Part shown: piece by piece, positions 40,842 through 49,380 of the stretch | Layout: the number at the start of each line of letters is the position of its first letter | How positions within the stretch are numbered: position 1 is the first letter of the stretch | NCBI GenBank assembly: GCA_028277845.1 | Contig: JANQFL010000038.1 | Span: 41,559 to 105,558 of the forward strand | Source of the DNA: Sneathiellales bacterium | Lineage (GTDB): Bacteria; Pseudomonadota; Alphaproteobacteria; JANQFL01 | DNA: 64,000 nucleotides | Direction: 5' to 3' | Program-made: the position numbers and the translations under genes | The notes under the pieces: generated by a model | Seen by the model: the letters and a program-made list of their open reading frames with translations, nothing else | What the model was told of the DNA's origin: nothing | The model's database searches: none

Positions 40842-41563
40842 TCGTCCAGCAGGCGCCGCACGTAGGCCGGCACCACTTCGCTGGCCGGGCCGTGGATGTG
40901 TTCGGCGAACAGATTGGCGCCTTCCGACGGGTCGAGGTTCAGCTCGACCGTGTGGGCCTGGCCCTTGCGCCGGACCTCCTCGACGAAGCCGGCGGCGGGA
41001 TAGACATTGCCCGATGTGCCGATGGAGAGGAACAGGTCGCAGTCGTCCAGGGCGGCGTGGATCTCGCCCATCTGCAGCGGCATCTCGCCGAACCAGACGA
41101 CGTGCGGCCTGAGCCCGCCGGGCAGCCGGCAGGACCGGCACGGCGTGCCGCGGGACAGGTCCTCGGTCCAGGCATACACGGCCTGGCAGTTTTCGCAGCG
41201 GGTCTTGAACAGCTCGCCGTGCATGTGAATGAGTGTCCGCGTGCCGGCCAGTTCGTGCAGATTGTCGATGTTCTGGGTCACGACCACGACCCTGCCGTCG
41301 ATTTGATCCTCCAGCGCGGCCAGCGCGTGGTGGGCGGCATTGGGTTCGGCGTCGCGCAGATTGGCGCGCCGGGCGTTGTAGAACTCGTGCACGAAGTCGG
41401 GGTTGCGGGCGTAACCCTCGGGCGTGGCCACGTCTTCAAGGTCGTACTTGGTCCACAGGCCGTCCTTGTCGCGGAAGGTCCCGAGACCGGATTCCGCGGA
41501 AATACCGGCGCCGGTCAATATGACGATATTGCTGTAACCCATTCCGGACTCCAAAAGCTTCAC
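40838..41563 (-). CDS. cobB: NAD-dependent protein deacylase, sirtuin class III
   Basis: A 241-residue Sir2-family lysine deacetylase/desuccinylase. The NAD site GAGISAESGLGTFRDKDGLW and QNIDNLHE are intact, the catalytic histidine is in IHMHGE, and the zinc site is formed by CENC and CRSC. Tyr62 and Arg65 in FYNARR match the Tyr-x-x-Arg pair that lets SIRT5/CobB bind acidic acyl groups, so desuccinylation is likely as well as deacetylation. An internal ATG seven codons in (MGYSNIVIL) is an alternative start. It diverges from the unknown paralogue pair. Confidence 0.94.
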   Translation of the reverse strand: MKLLESGMGYSNIVILTGAGISAESGLGTFRDKDGLWTKYDLEDVATPEGYARNPDFVHEFYNARRANLRDAEPNAAHHALAALEDQIDGRVVVVTQNIDNLHELAGTRTLIHMHGELFKTRCENCQAVYAWTEDLSRGTPCRSCRLPGGLRPHVVWFGEMPLQMGEIHAALDDCDLFLSIGTSGNVYPAAGFVEEVRRKGQAHTVELNLDPSEGANLFAEHIHGPASEVVPAYVRRLLDD

Positions 41564-41756
41564 GATTTCAGTGTGTTATGGATGTTTTCGGCTGAAACAG
41601 CCTGCGCGCGCACCGGCTAGGCCGGGAATGACAAATGCCCATTATACGTGTGCGGACGTACGCTTCCTTAATATTTCCCGTCTATGGTGTGGGCAGTTGT
41701 GGATCACGGCACGCACGTCCGGTCGCCAGTATTGCCACATCCGTTGGGGAATATCC

Positions 41757-43448
41757 ATGACGCAGGTGCCCGTCACTTTTGAGCTGTGGGTCGACGACTT
41801 TCGTCGCCGCGCCCTGGATTCCGTCTTCGACGAGATGGACACGGCCACCAGCGCGGCGCGCAAATTGTTCCGCGAACGCCGGCTGAAAAGCGTCGAGGTC
41901 GAGCGGGTTACGCTCAGACGGCTCGGCACCGAAGAGCGCAAGGTCGTCTACGCCGACCGACGGCAGGACGAGCGCAAGCAGGTTTCCCTGTCCGCCGACT
42001 TCGATAGCAGCGTTTTGTGTGACTCCGTCGATGACATCTACGAAACGCCGGCGCTCATCGTTATCGGCCGGGTTCTCCGCGGGTATCTCGACCATCAGGG
42101 CATTACCGCGCTCGAACTGCTGCACGATCCCCATCAGGCGCAACGCCTGAACAACGACAGCTCTTTGCGCAGCCGGGCCATCAGTCTGGTGGCCGCCGCC
42201 CAGGCGCGCGAAAGCGATCACGATGTCGATGCCCGCCGCGACGCCCTGGAAGCCCTTGCGGACGACGTCATCTCGCGTATGCGCGCATTGGCGAAGAAGA
42301 GCAAGCCCGTGGATTTGACCAGGGGTCTGGCACGCGCCTGTCCGATGGACAGCTACTACGACGATTTCCGTTCACGCCAATACACCATATCCGCTGCGCT
42401 GACCCGGCATATCGGGTATGCCCGAAGCTGGGGCCATAAGTTGAGTCTGTTGCTCGACCTGATCGTCGACGACGTACCGGCTTTCGCTCTGGATCTGGTC
42501 GACCGGTTCGTCGCCGACATATTTCGCAGTACAGCCGCCGTGCGGTCGCTGTGTGGCGAACGTAAGGACTTGGCGCCGGCGCTGACCGATCTCGCCCACT
42601 TGGGGCGGGGCCGCCTGGCGCAGACCTACGACACGTCGCCGGCACTCGAGTCCCTGAACGGGCTGATTGCCGCCGGGCGGTTGCCGGTCACCCTGGCGGC
42701 GATCACCGATCGCATCGTGCAGGGCCTGGACAGCAAGATCCCCCTGGTGATCGAGGAACGCGGCAGTCAGTTCGAAGCCTTTTTCGATATTGTCGGTGCG
42801 TTGAAGCCGGAAGGCGGTACCGTGTTCGGCGGCACCCGAATGACGCAAGCCCTGGCATTGCGGTGGAGCCGGTTCGCCCAGACGGAAGTCGACCGCCGCC
42901 TGACCGGCTGCCGCAAGCCGGCCAAACAGATTGAAACGCTGTTCGAGCTTGCGCGTCAGGCTTACGGCGGCCGCGGCGTGGCAATCGTTCTGGAAAACCT
43001 GGAAACGGTCATCGACGGTTCGGCGAAAACCGGCAGTCTGATTCCCGACGACTGCGCGTTGTTCGACGGTTTGCGTTTGCTGGCCGAATGGCAACGGCGG
43101 GTGGAGGTCCTGCGCAACGGATCGGGAGAAGTCGACGACGCGGTTGACTCGGCCATGGCCGCTTTGGACCGGGCGACCGTCGCGCTTCTGAGCGGTCGCA
43201 ATTTCCTGGAAAACCTGACTGCCGACCACGTCAGCGCATCTTCCAAACTGGAGACAATGCTCATGCTGTGCCGGAGCGGCGTGTTGACGAACGGCCGGGC
43301 GGCGGATCTGTTTCGTTCGAGCGTGATCGACACGATCCGGCAGCCGGCGTTTCTGGCGGACCTGAACATAGACACCGAAGCCGGCATGGAACGGGATCCC
43401 AGGATCCGCAAACTGATGCGCATGCTCGACAATCTGGAGGCCGCCTGA
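41757..43448 (+). CDS. Unknown 563-residue protein, first of a tandem paralogous pair
   Basis: I do not recognise this family. The protein is soluble, with no signal peptide or membrane helix, and mostly helical in appearance. Residues about 5-60 look like a small alpha/beta unit (TFELWVDDFRRRALDSVFDE). A conserved middle (LCDSVDDIYETPALIVIGRVL, ITALELLHDP, RSRAISLVAAAQARE) is followed by a long helical C-terminal part. The next gene encodes a clear paralogue, with LCDSVDDIY matching RCDVIDDLY and SWGHKL matching SWGAKL. ATG at 41757 is chosen because similarity to the paralogue starts there; the frame is open to 41571. A phosphatase and a fructosamine kinase lie downstream. Confidence 0.8.
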   Translation: MTQVPVTFELWVDDFRRRALDSVFDEMDTATSAARKLFRERRLKSVEVERVTLRRLGTEERKVVYADRRQDERKQVSLSADFDSSVLCDSVDDIYETPALIVIGRVLRGYLDHQGITALELLHDPHQAQRLNNDSSLRSRAISLVAAAQARESDHDVDARRDALEALADDVISRMRALAKKSKPVDLTRGLARACPMDSYYDDFRSRQYTISAALTRHIGYARSWGHKLSLLLDLIVDDVPAFALDLVDRFVADIFRSTAAVRSLCGERKDLAPALTDLAHLGRGRLAQTYDTSPALESLNGLIAAGRLPVTLAAITDRIVQGLDSKIPLVIEERGSQFEAFFDIVGALKPEGGTVFGGTRMTQALALRWSRFAQTEVDRRLTGCRKPAKQIETLFELARQAYGGRGVAIVLENLETVIDGSAKTGSLIPDDCALFDGLRLLAEWQRRVEVLRNGSGEVDDAVDSAMAALDRATVALLSGRNFLENLTADHVSASSKLETMLMLCRSGVLTNGRAADLFRSSVIDTIRQPAFLADLNIDTEAGMERDPRIRKLMRMLDNLEAA

Positions 43449-43563
43449 CCGGTTGGAAACATCGCTTCGTGATCGGCGTCGCCGGAAATTGTCGGACTTG
43501 TTTCTCCGTTCGGCTTTTGCTTTTATTTTCAATGCATTGCCATAACGACTTCGGGAGAAGCCG

Positions 43564-45246
43564 GTGATCGGCGTCACCCAGTACGATCTGCATGTGCGCG
43601 ACAATGAGCGCTGGCTGCTCAACGGCGTCTTCCGCGAGGAAAGCAAGGCCGTGGTCGAAGCCAAGCGTCTCATGGCCACCGGGCGCTATCAGGCCGTCAA
43701 GGTGGTGCGCGAGCTGACCAAGCGCACGGGCTTCGTTTCCACCAAGGTCGTCTTCACGCAAAAGACCGATCAGCCGGCGCCGCCGTCGGTGACGTTGAAG
43801 CCCGATGTCGACGGCACGGTTCGGTGCGACGTCATTGACGACCTGTACCGTCCCGACAGCGTGGCCGTGATCAGCCGCGTGCTGGCGGAGTATCTCGAAT
43901 GGCAGCGCATCAGTGCCGTCGAACTGCTGCATGACTCGGGGCACGTCAAACGGCTCACCACATACGAATCGTTTCGCGACCGCGCTATCAGCCTGGTGGC
44001 CAAGGCACAGGCGCGCGAGGCGGGGGAGAACCCGGTCGAGCGGCAGGACGTGCTGGACAAGATCTGCACGCAGGCGGTGCAGCGGATCCGTTCCGCCCGG
44101 TCCGGCGGCCACGTGCCCGACCTCGCCACGCAGCCCTATGACGCGGCCTACGAGGAGTTGAACGGCCGGACCGACGCCGCCACCCGCGATTATCTCCTGC
44201 ATACGGGCATGACCATCCTGCTGGCCGGGGCGCGCAGTTGGGGTGCGAAGCTCGACCGCCTGCTGCCCATGATCACGGACGATTTGAGCGCCGAGGCCTG
44301 TGGTCCGGTGGATGTCCTATGCGCCGATATCCTGCGCGGCCAGACCGTCATGCTCGACCTGTTCGGCGAGCAGCCCTCGCTGGCGGAGGCGTTGCAGAAA
44401 CTGGCCATGCTGTGCCGTGGCGAGGATATCGGCAGGCTCGACGACAGCGACGCGGTGTTGCCGGCCTTGTACCGGCTGCTGCCCGCCGGCCGGCTGCCGG
44501 CGACTCTGTCCGTGATCAAGGGCCGTCTGGTTCAGGGCCTGCACGGCCTGGAGCGCCTGACGCACGGGACGCCGTCCGACGACATCCGCGCCCTCGCCCG
44601 CATCGTCGAAATCCTCGAAGGCGAGGAAAACGCCGTTGCCGATACGGATCTGTGGAAGGCGGTCTGCGAGCGTTGCAAGCGGCTTGTCGAGCCCGAGCTC
44701 GAACGCCTCGCCGCCATGACGACGTCGCCGGAAGCACGGGTGGGCGCCATGGTGGCGTTGGCGCCCCGCCTGTTTGGCGACGATGCCGCCGACATCCTGT
44801 TGGAAACCCTGTCGACAACCATCGACGTGGCCCGGACCCACAACGCGCTGACCGATCCGGAAGCACCGGTGGTGACCCGGCTGCAGAGATTGTGCGGCTG
44901 GCAGAAGCAGGTCCTGGAAAGCCGTTCGTCCAGCGACTTCGCAGACGAGTGTTCGCGAAAGTTCGACATGGAAGCCAAGGCCCTCGTCGAGGAGCATCAG
45001 GTGTTCGATCGGATCGACCGGGAGGAACCGGACGATCCGGCGCGTCTGACAAGGCTGGTCGGGCTGGTCCGCGCGGGTGCCGTCCCCCGGGGCCGGACGT
45101 TCGACATGATCCGCGCCCATGCCCTGAAGCTGGCGCAGCGGTCCGGCTTCCTCGATCACTTCATGGACGGTGCGGACGCGGATTCGGACAAAAACAAGCG
45201 CCTGCGGGATTTGTGGTGGCTGTTGCACGACGCCGGCCTGGTGTAA
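43564..45246 (+). CDS. Unknown 560-residue protein, second of a tandem paralogous pair
   Basis: A paralogue of the preceding gene and likewise unassigned. The N-terminal unit YDLHVRDNERWLLNGVFREE aligns with FELWVDDFRRRALDSVFDEM. The core RVLAEYLEWQRISAVELLHD matches RVLRGYLDHQGITALELLHD, and LPAGRLPATLSVIKGRLVQGL matches IAAGRLPVTLAAITDRIVQGL. Both end in a short Asp-rich stretch followed by RLRDLWWLL or RIRKLMRML. The start is GTG at 43564, preceded by GGGAG. The gap of 115 bases after the first copy could hold a promoter. The phosphatase gene starts 37 bases after the stop. Confidence 0.82.
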   Translation: MIGVTQYDLHVRDNERWLLNGVFREESKAVVEAKRLMATGRYQAVKVVRELTKRTGFVSTKVVFTQKTDQPAPPSVTLKPDVDGTVRCDVIDDLYRPDSVAVISRVLAEYLEWQRISAVELLHDSGHVKRLTTYESFRDRAISLVAKAQAREAGENPVERQDVLDKICTQAVQRIRSARSGGHVPDLATQPYDAAYEELNGRTDAATRDYLLHTGMTILLAGARSWGAKLDRLLPMITDDLSAEACGPVDVLCADILRGQTVMLDLFGEQPSLAEALQKLAMLCRGEDIGRLDDSDAVLPALYRLLPAGRLPATLSVIKGRLVQGLHGLERLTHGTPSDDIRALARIVEILEGEENAVADTDLWKAVCERCKRLVEPELERLAAMTTSPEARVGAMVALAPRLFGDDAADILLETLSTTIDVARTHNALTDPEAPVVTRLQRLCGWQKQVLESRSSSDFADECSRKFDMEAKALVEEHQVFDRIDREEPDDPARLTRLVGLVRAGAVPRGRTFDMIRAHALKLAQRSGFLDHFMDGADADSDKNKRLRDLWWLLHDAGLV

Positions 45247-45283
45247 ACCGGGACCGTTATGCACCGACGAATTGGAGGCGCCC

Positions 45284-45757
45284 GTGATCGGGGTACTGTT
45301 TGTCTGCACGGGGAACATCTGCCGTTCTCCCACCGCCGAGGGCGTGTTCCGCGCCCTGGTCTCCTCGGACGGCCTGGAGGACAGAATCCGCGTCGATTCC
45401 GCGGGAACCCATGGCTGGCATATCGGCAATCCGCCCGATTCCAGGTCGCAGGACGCTGCCCGCCGGCGCGGCATCGAGCTTGGAGACCTGCGCGCCCGCG
45501 AAGTCTCCATCCTGGATTTCGACCGGTTCGATTACATCGTCGCGATGGACCGGGGACATGTCGAAATCCTCAACGGCTTCTGCCCCGATGGCGAACGGCA
45601 CCGCATCCGCACCATGCTGGAATTCGCCCCCGATTTGAACGAGGCCGACGTGCCCGACCCCTATTACGGATCGGGCGACGGTTTCGAACGGGTGCTCGAC
45701 ATGATCGAAGCCGCCGCCGCGGGCCTGCTGGCGGACATCAGGGCCACGCGGCTCTAA
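45284..45757 (+). CDS. Low-molecular-weight protein tyrosine phosphatase family
   Basis: A 157-residue LMW-PTP. The P-loop CTGNICRS puts nucleophile Cys8 and Arg14 in the CX5R arrangement, and the general acid is in DPYYGSGDGF. GTG at 45284 is chosen for its GGAGG at 45274-45278 and because the P-loop must lie near the N-terminus. Besides phosphotyrosine, LMW-PTPs can remove phosphate from protein-bound ribulosamine-5-phosphates. The immediate downstream gene is a fructosamine-kinase homologue (8 bases), so a role in protein deglycation is attractive. That is inference from gene pairing. Confidence 0.92.
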   Translation: MIGVLFVCTGNICRSPTAEGVFRALVSSDGLEDRIRVDSAGTHGWHIGNPPDSRSQDAARRRGIELGDLRAREVSILDFDRFDYIVAMDRGHVEILNGFCPDGERHRIRTMLEFAPDLNEADVPDPYYGSGDGFERVLDMIEAAAAGLLADIRATRL

Positions 45758-45765
45758 TTCGCATC

Positions 45766-46617
45766 ATGGATGGCGGCTGGCCGGAACGGATCGAGGCGGC
45801 CCTGGGCCAGACGCCCGTCCGGGTGACCCGTCTCGGCGGTGGGTGCGTCGCCGATGTCCGCCGGCTGGAGATGGCCGACGGTCGAATTCTGGTGGCCAAA
45901 CGATCGCCCGGCGGCGGCTTGGCGGCGGAAGGCGCGATGCTGGCCTACCTTGCCGGCCACAGCGCCTTGCCGGTGCCAGCCGTCCGTTTTTGCGCCGATG
46001 ATCTGCTAATCATGGCGTGGTTGCCGGGCGGCGGCGCCCTCGATGTTTCCGCACAGCATCATGCGGCCGAATTGGTGGCGGCCCTGCACGGCGTGCGAGG
46101 GCCGGGCTTCGGTTTCGAACACGACACCGTCATCGGCGGCCTGCCGCAGCCCAATCCCCGGACCGGCTCCTGGATCGGCTTCTTCCGCGAGCACCGTTTG
46201 CTGGCCATGGCCCGCGCGGCCTATGACGCCGGCCGGCTGCCCAAGGACCTGACGCGTCGCGTCGAACAGTTCGCGGGCCGCGTCGACCGCTACTTGGAAG
46301 AGCCGGACCACCCCAGCCTGATCCACGGCGACCTCTGGGGCGGCAACGTCCTGGCGCAGGACGGCCGGATTACCGGTTTCATCGATCCCGCCATCTATTG
46401 GGCCGACCCGGAAATCGAACTGGCCTTCGGCACCTTGTTCGGCACGTTCGATCGGGCGTTTTTCGACCGCTACAATGAGATCCGGCCGATCCGCCCCGGT
46501 TTCTTCGAAGTCCGGCGCGACATCTACAATCTATACCCGCTGTTGGTGCATGTTCGTTTGTTCGGCGGCACGTATACTTCGTCCGTTTCACGAATACTGC
46601 AACAGTTCGACAAATAG
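45766..46617 (+). CDS. Fructosamine/ketosamine-3-kinase family protein
   Basis: A 283-residue kinase of the FN3K/APH-like fold. It shows VTRLGGGCVADVRRLEMADG, the ATP-binding lysine in RILVAKRS, the catalytic loop LIHGDLWGGNVL and the metal-binding FIDPAIYWADPEIELAF. Such enzymes phosphorylate sugar groups attached to lysines (ribulosamines in bacteria), destabilising the adduct and repairing glycated proteins. It is translationally close to the LMW phosphatase gene. ATG at 45766 gives the family length, and the frame upstream is a shadow of the phosphatase. Confidence 0.92.
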   Translation: MDGGWPERIEAALGQTPVRVTRLGGGCVADVRRLEMADGRILVAKRSPGGGLAAEGAMLAYLAGHSALPVPAVRFCADDLLIMAWLPGGGALDVSAQHHAAELVAALHGVRGPGFGFEHDTVIGGLPQPNPRTGSWIGFFREHRLLAMARAAYDAGRLPKDLTRRVEQFAGRVDRYLEEPDHPSLIHGDLWGGNVLAQDGRITGFIDPAIYWADPEIELAFGTLFGTFDRAFFDRYNEIRPIRPGFFEVRRDIYNLYPLLVHVRLFGGTYTSSVSRILQQFDK

Positions 46618-46677
46618 AAATGATGTAATTAACTATTTATATTAACCATAATACTTGAAATATCAGAGAAAACCGAA

Positions 46678-46714
46678 GAATTCGTAGTTAATTTAATATT
46701 CTGTTTACGAATTC
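46678..46714. promoter_or_regulatory. Inverted repeat in the AT-rich leader of the FecR/CHASE2 locus
   Basis: GAATTCGTA (46678-46686) and TACGAATTC (46706-46714) are perfect reverse complements with a 19-base spacer. They lie in a strikingly AT-rich 180-base gap between the kinase-like gene ending at 46617 and the first FecR gene. Two 9-bp half-sites about 2.7 helical turns apart could be an operator. I see no convincing -35/-10 pair, so the regulatory role is inferred from position. Confidence 0.4.
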
Positions 46715-46796
46715 CCGATTAAGAACTTTGTGTTGAATGGGCGGTTTGCCCGCAGGCTTCTGACAAGCATCGCAACCATTCCTATTGGGGGATTTC

Positions 46797-48023
46797 ATGG
46801 TCTCGAGTTCGCTTCCGGCCCATATCCACCAATCCAGCAGCCGTTACACATATCAACCGGTGTCCAAGTGGCGGGCACGGTTGGTCGCCTTTTTCGTCAC
46901 CCTGGCTGTGGTCATGGGGTACTCCGACACCACGCGCCTGATGGCCGACAATGGTCCCGTGCACTCGTCGGTTGGCGTCTCGGCCAACCAGTGGCAGGTG
47001 ATCGCCGTCCAGGGAGACGCCCGCTACCGCAACGGTCACAATGCCTGGAATCATTGGCGTCAAGTCGTTGTGGGTACCGTCGTTCAGCCCAATGGGCAGC
47101 TGGAGACGCTGGCGGGCGGTCGCGTCGTTCTGGCCCATGGCGAAGACCGCATCACGACATCCGCCGGTAGTCGCATGGAAATTCCCGTGCCGGAACCGGA
47201 CAGCATGGTGACCCGTATCGTTCAGACGCTGGGCAGTATTTTCTACAGTGTCGAAACCCGTCCGATGGCTTACGGAACGACCGGTCCGGCCAAAGTGACC
47301 AAAGCCAGCCTGACACAGAACGGCGGCCGCAACTGGACACCCTTGTTCATTGTGCAAACGCCCTACCTGGTTGCCGGTGTCAAGGGTACGGCCTTCGGCG
47401 TGTCCGTCGACAACGACAACGAAGCCGCCGCCGTGGCTGTGACCGAGGGTACCGTGGCTGTCGCGGCCGAGGGTGACGTGGCGGACGGGGTCGATGTCAA
47501 TGCCGGCCAGACGGCGGCATCGGACAATGCCGCCAACGGAACGGTCTCCGTTTCCGCGACGGGACGATCAGCCAGCAATACGTCGAGCAGCAAAGCCGCC
47601 AAATCGGCCGCCGCGGCGGCCAAGGATGCCGCCAAATCGCTCGGCGGACGCTCCGCCAGCCTGGGTAAGGGCAAGGCCGTCGGCAAGGCGTCGGCGTCGA
47701 GGAACGGCCGTTCAGTTGCTTCGGTCGCGACTGACAAGGCGTCCAAATCCGCCGATACCGCCGCCGTCGACAGTAACGGTACAGGCAATGCCGGCGTGAG
47801 TGGCGACGGGTCCCGGGATTCCGTTGACGCATCGGCAAGTGCGAGCGCGGCCGATTCCGTCGATGCGGCATCCGCGTCCAAGGAAAGTGCGAGCGTTTCC
47901 GGCACGGCGTCCCGCGATGTGTCTGGATCAAAGGGCACATCCGCAGCCAGTGCGGCTTCCCTCGATGTCGCCGATGCAAGTGATGCCGACGGCGGTAACG
48001 GCGGCGGCAATGGAATTAAGTAG
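46797..48023 (+). CDS. Exported FecR-domain protein with low-complexity tail (copy 1)
   Basis: A 408-residue protein. A basic start and hydrophobic stretch (WRARLVAFFVTLAVVMGYSD) act as signal peptide or membrane anchor. A FecR/DUF-type beta domain follows at about residues 55-220, with WNHWRQVVVGTVV, GRVVLAHGEDRITT and the hallmark GVKGTAFGVSV. The last 180 residues are Ala/Ser/Asp/Lys-rich and probably disordered. ATG at 46797 follows GGGGGA at about 46789; a TTG 12 bases earlier is in frame. It is paralogous to the gene at 48310. FecR-domain proteins next to CHASE2 sensors probably feed the CHASE2 ligand domain. No FecI sigma factor is nearby. Confidence 0.85.
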   Translation: MVSSSLPAHIHQSSSRYTYQPVSKWRARLVAFFVTLAVVMGYSDTTRLMADNGPVHSSVGVSANQWQVIAVQGDARYRNGHNAWNHWRQVVVGTVVQPNGQLETLAGGRVVLAHGEDRITTSAGSRMEIPVPEPDSMVTRIVQTLGSIFYSVETRPMAYGTTGPAKVTKASLTQNGGRNWTPLFIVQTPYLVAGVKGTAFGVSVDNDNEAAAVAVTEGTVAVAAEGDVADGVDVNAGQTAASDNAANGTVSVSATGRSASNTSSSKAAKSAAAAAKDAAKSLGGRSASLGKGKAVGKASASRNGRSVASVATDKASKSADTAAVDSNGTGNAGVSGDGSRDSVDASASASAADSVDAASASKESASVSGTASRDVSGSKGTSAASAASLDVADASDADGGNGGGNGIK

Positions 48024-48032
48024 CGAGATGCC

Positions 48033-48161
48033 GTGACACCCTAAGCAGCCCAACGACACTTTCTCAAGCGGCCGCCATATTTTGTCCTCTTCGGACTTGT
48101 GGCGGCCGCTTGTACTATCGGCACCTTCCTCTTTCTCCGACGCAAGTGGCGTGACGGTTAA
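48033..48161 (+). pseudogene. Decayed 5' fragment of a second CHASE2 histidine kinase gene
   Basis: Beginning ten bases after the first FecR stop, this stretch aligns without gaps to the start of the intact kinase gene at 49381. The junction TAGCGAGATnCCGTGACACC is shared. In the kinase frame it reads V-T-P-stop-A-A-Q-R-H-F-L-K-R-P-P-Y and then FVLFGLVAA. That gives 25 of 38 codons identical in translation, an in-frame stop at codon 4 and another at 48159-48161. Similarity then ends. It is the stump of a duplicated FecR-kinase unit whose kinase body has been deleted. Confidence 0.85.
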
Positions 48162-48309
48162 CGCGATGCCCGCGCATCCCGGGAATTGCTTGGTTTTATT
48201 GGTTAATTTAGCAATCCATTAAGACGTTCCTTCCTATAACCATCTTCGAAATGGATCATTCCGCGTGGACAGTGTTGCGTTCAGCGCATTCCACGCCTTG
48301 GGGATCGTC

Positions 48310-49371
48310 ATGGTTTCGCGTTCGCGTTCGGTATCTCACCGGCATCCCGGCACCGGGAATCCGATCAGCCTGTGTGCGCGTGTGCACAAGGGACTGGTTG
48401 TCCTGTTTGTTGCCTTGGGCGTGCTGGTCGGATCGCGCGGCACGCCGGACTTACGGGCGGACGACGGCCTTGTGCACCCGTCGGCGGGTGTACGGGCGAA
48501 CCAATGGACGGTCGTCGAAGTGACCGGCGTGGCCCGGTACCGCACGGGTCACAATTCCTGGAACCACTGGCGCAAGGTCGTGGTTGGCGCCGTTCTGCTG
48601 CCCGGTGCCCAACTGGAAACCGAGGCCGGCGGCCGGATCGTCCTGGCGCACGGCGGCGACCGCATCACCACGTCGGCGAATTCCAGCATGGAAATCCCTG
48701 TACCCGAACCGGACAGCATGGTTACCCAAATCGTGCAGACCTTCGGCAGTATTTTCTACAGCGTCGAGACCCGTCCCATGGCGTATGTCGGCGACAGCGG
48801 CGCCAAGGTGACCGGGGCCAGTCTCACGCAAAATGGCGGGCGCAACTGGACCCCCATGTTCGTGGTGCAGACGCCTTACCTGATCGCCGGCGTGAAAGGC
48901 ACGGCGTTCGGCGTATCGGTGGACCGTGAAAACGAAGCCGCCGCCGTGGCGGTGGCGGAAGGCACGGTGGCCGTCGATACGGACAACGACCTGGGCGATG
49001 GCCAGGACGTGTCGGCGGGTCAAACGGCGGCGACGGACAGTGCGTCCAACGGCTCGGTTTCGGTCTCCGAGACGGGCCGCTCGGCCAGTAGTGCGGCCAG
49101 CAGCAAGGCTGCGAAATCCGCCGCGGCCGCCGCCAAAAACGCTGCGTCTTCCGGCAAGGACAAATCGGCCAAGAGCAGGTCCGTTGCGGAAAGCAAATCC
49201 GCCAAGAGCGTTGATGTCGCGTCTGCGAATGCGGCCGCCGGCAAGGGAAAGGGCGGTAAAGGCGGAAAGGGCGGCGAAGGTGGAAAAGGTGGAAAAGGCG
49301 GCAAGAGCGGTAGAGGCGATAGAGGCGGCGGCGATGCCGGCGGCGGCGGTGGCGGAAACGGTTTGAAGTAG
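48310..49371 (+). CDS. Exported FecR-domain protein with Gly/Lys-rich tail (copy 2)
   Basis: A 353-residue paralogue of the gene at 46797. A signal anchor (VVLFVALGVLVGSRG) is followed by the FecR-type domain with WNHWRKVVVGAVLL, RIVLAHGGDRITTS and GVKGTAFGVSV, nearly identical in sequence to copy 1. The C-terminal tail differs. After an Ala/Ser/Lys-rich section it ends in a long run of Gly-Lys-Gly-Gly units. ATG at 48310 is chosen because MVSRSRS aligns with MVSSSLP of copy 1 and GGGGAT lies just upstream; a GTG at 48265 is in frame. It stops ten bases before the CHASE2 kinase gene, forming an operon with it. Confidence 0.84.
   Translation: MVSRSRSVSHRHPGTGNPISLCARVHKGLVVLFVALGVLVGSRGTPDLRADDGLVHPSAGVRANQWTVVEVTGVARYRTGHNSWNHWRKVVVGAVLLPGAQLETEAGGRIVLAHGGDRITTSANSSMEIPVPEPDSMVTQIVQTFGSIFYSVETRPMAYVGDSGAKVTGASLTQNGGRNWTPMFVVQTPYLIAGVKGTAFGVSVDRENEAAAVAVAEGTVAVDTDNDLGDGQDVSAGQTAATDSASNGSVSVSETGRSASSAASSKAAKSAAAAAKNAASSGKDKSAKSRSVAESKSAKSVDVASANAAAGKGKGGKGGKGGEGGKGGKGGKSGRGDRGGGDAGGGGGGNGLK
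49240..49362 (+). repeat. Short-period Gly/Lys-coding tandem repeat
   Basis: Within the 3' end of the second FecR gene, units of the type GGNGGNAAR are repeated in tandem. They encode Gly-Lys-Gly and Gly-Gly-Lys steps (GKGKGGKGGKGGEGGKGG), then a Gly/Asp stretch. Such short-period coding repeats can change length by slippage, and units of nine bases keep the reading frame. The first FecR copy has no equivalent. Confidence 0.75.
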
Positions 49372-49380
49372 CGAGATACC

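Noticed and set aside
21186..41642. The 16-mer GAATGACAAATGCCCA occurs at about 21186-21201 and again at about 41626-41641.
   Set aside because: In a 64-kb window searched on both strands, about one shared 16-mer pair is expected by chance. No longer flanking similarity or symmetry was seen.
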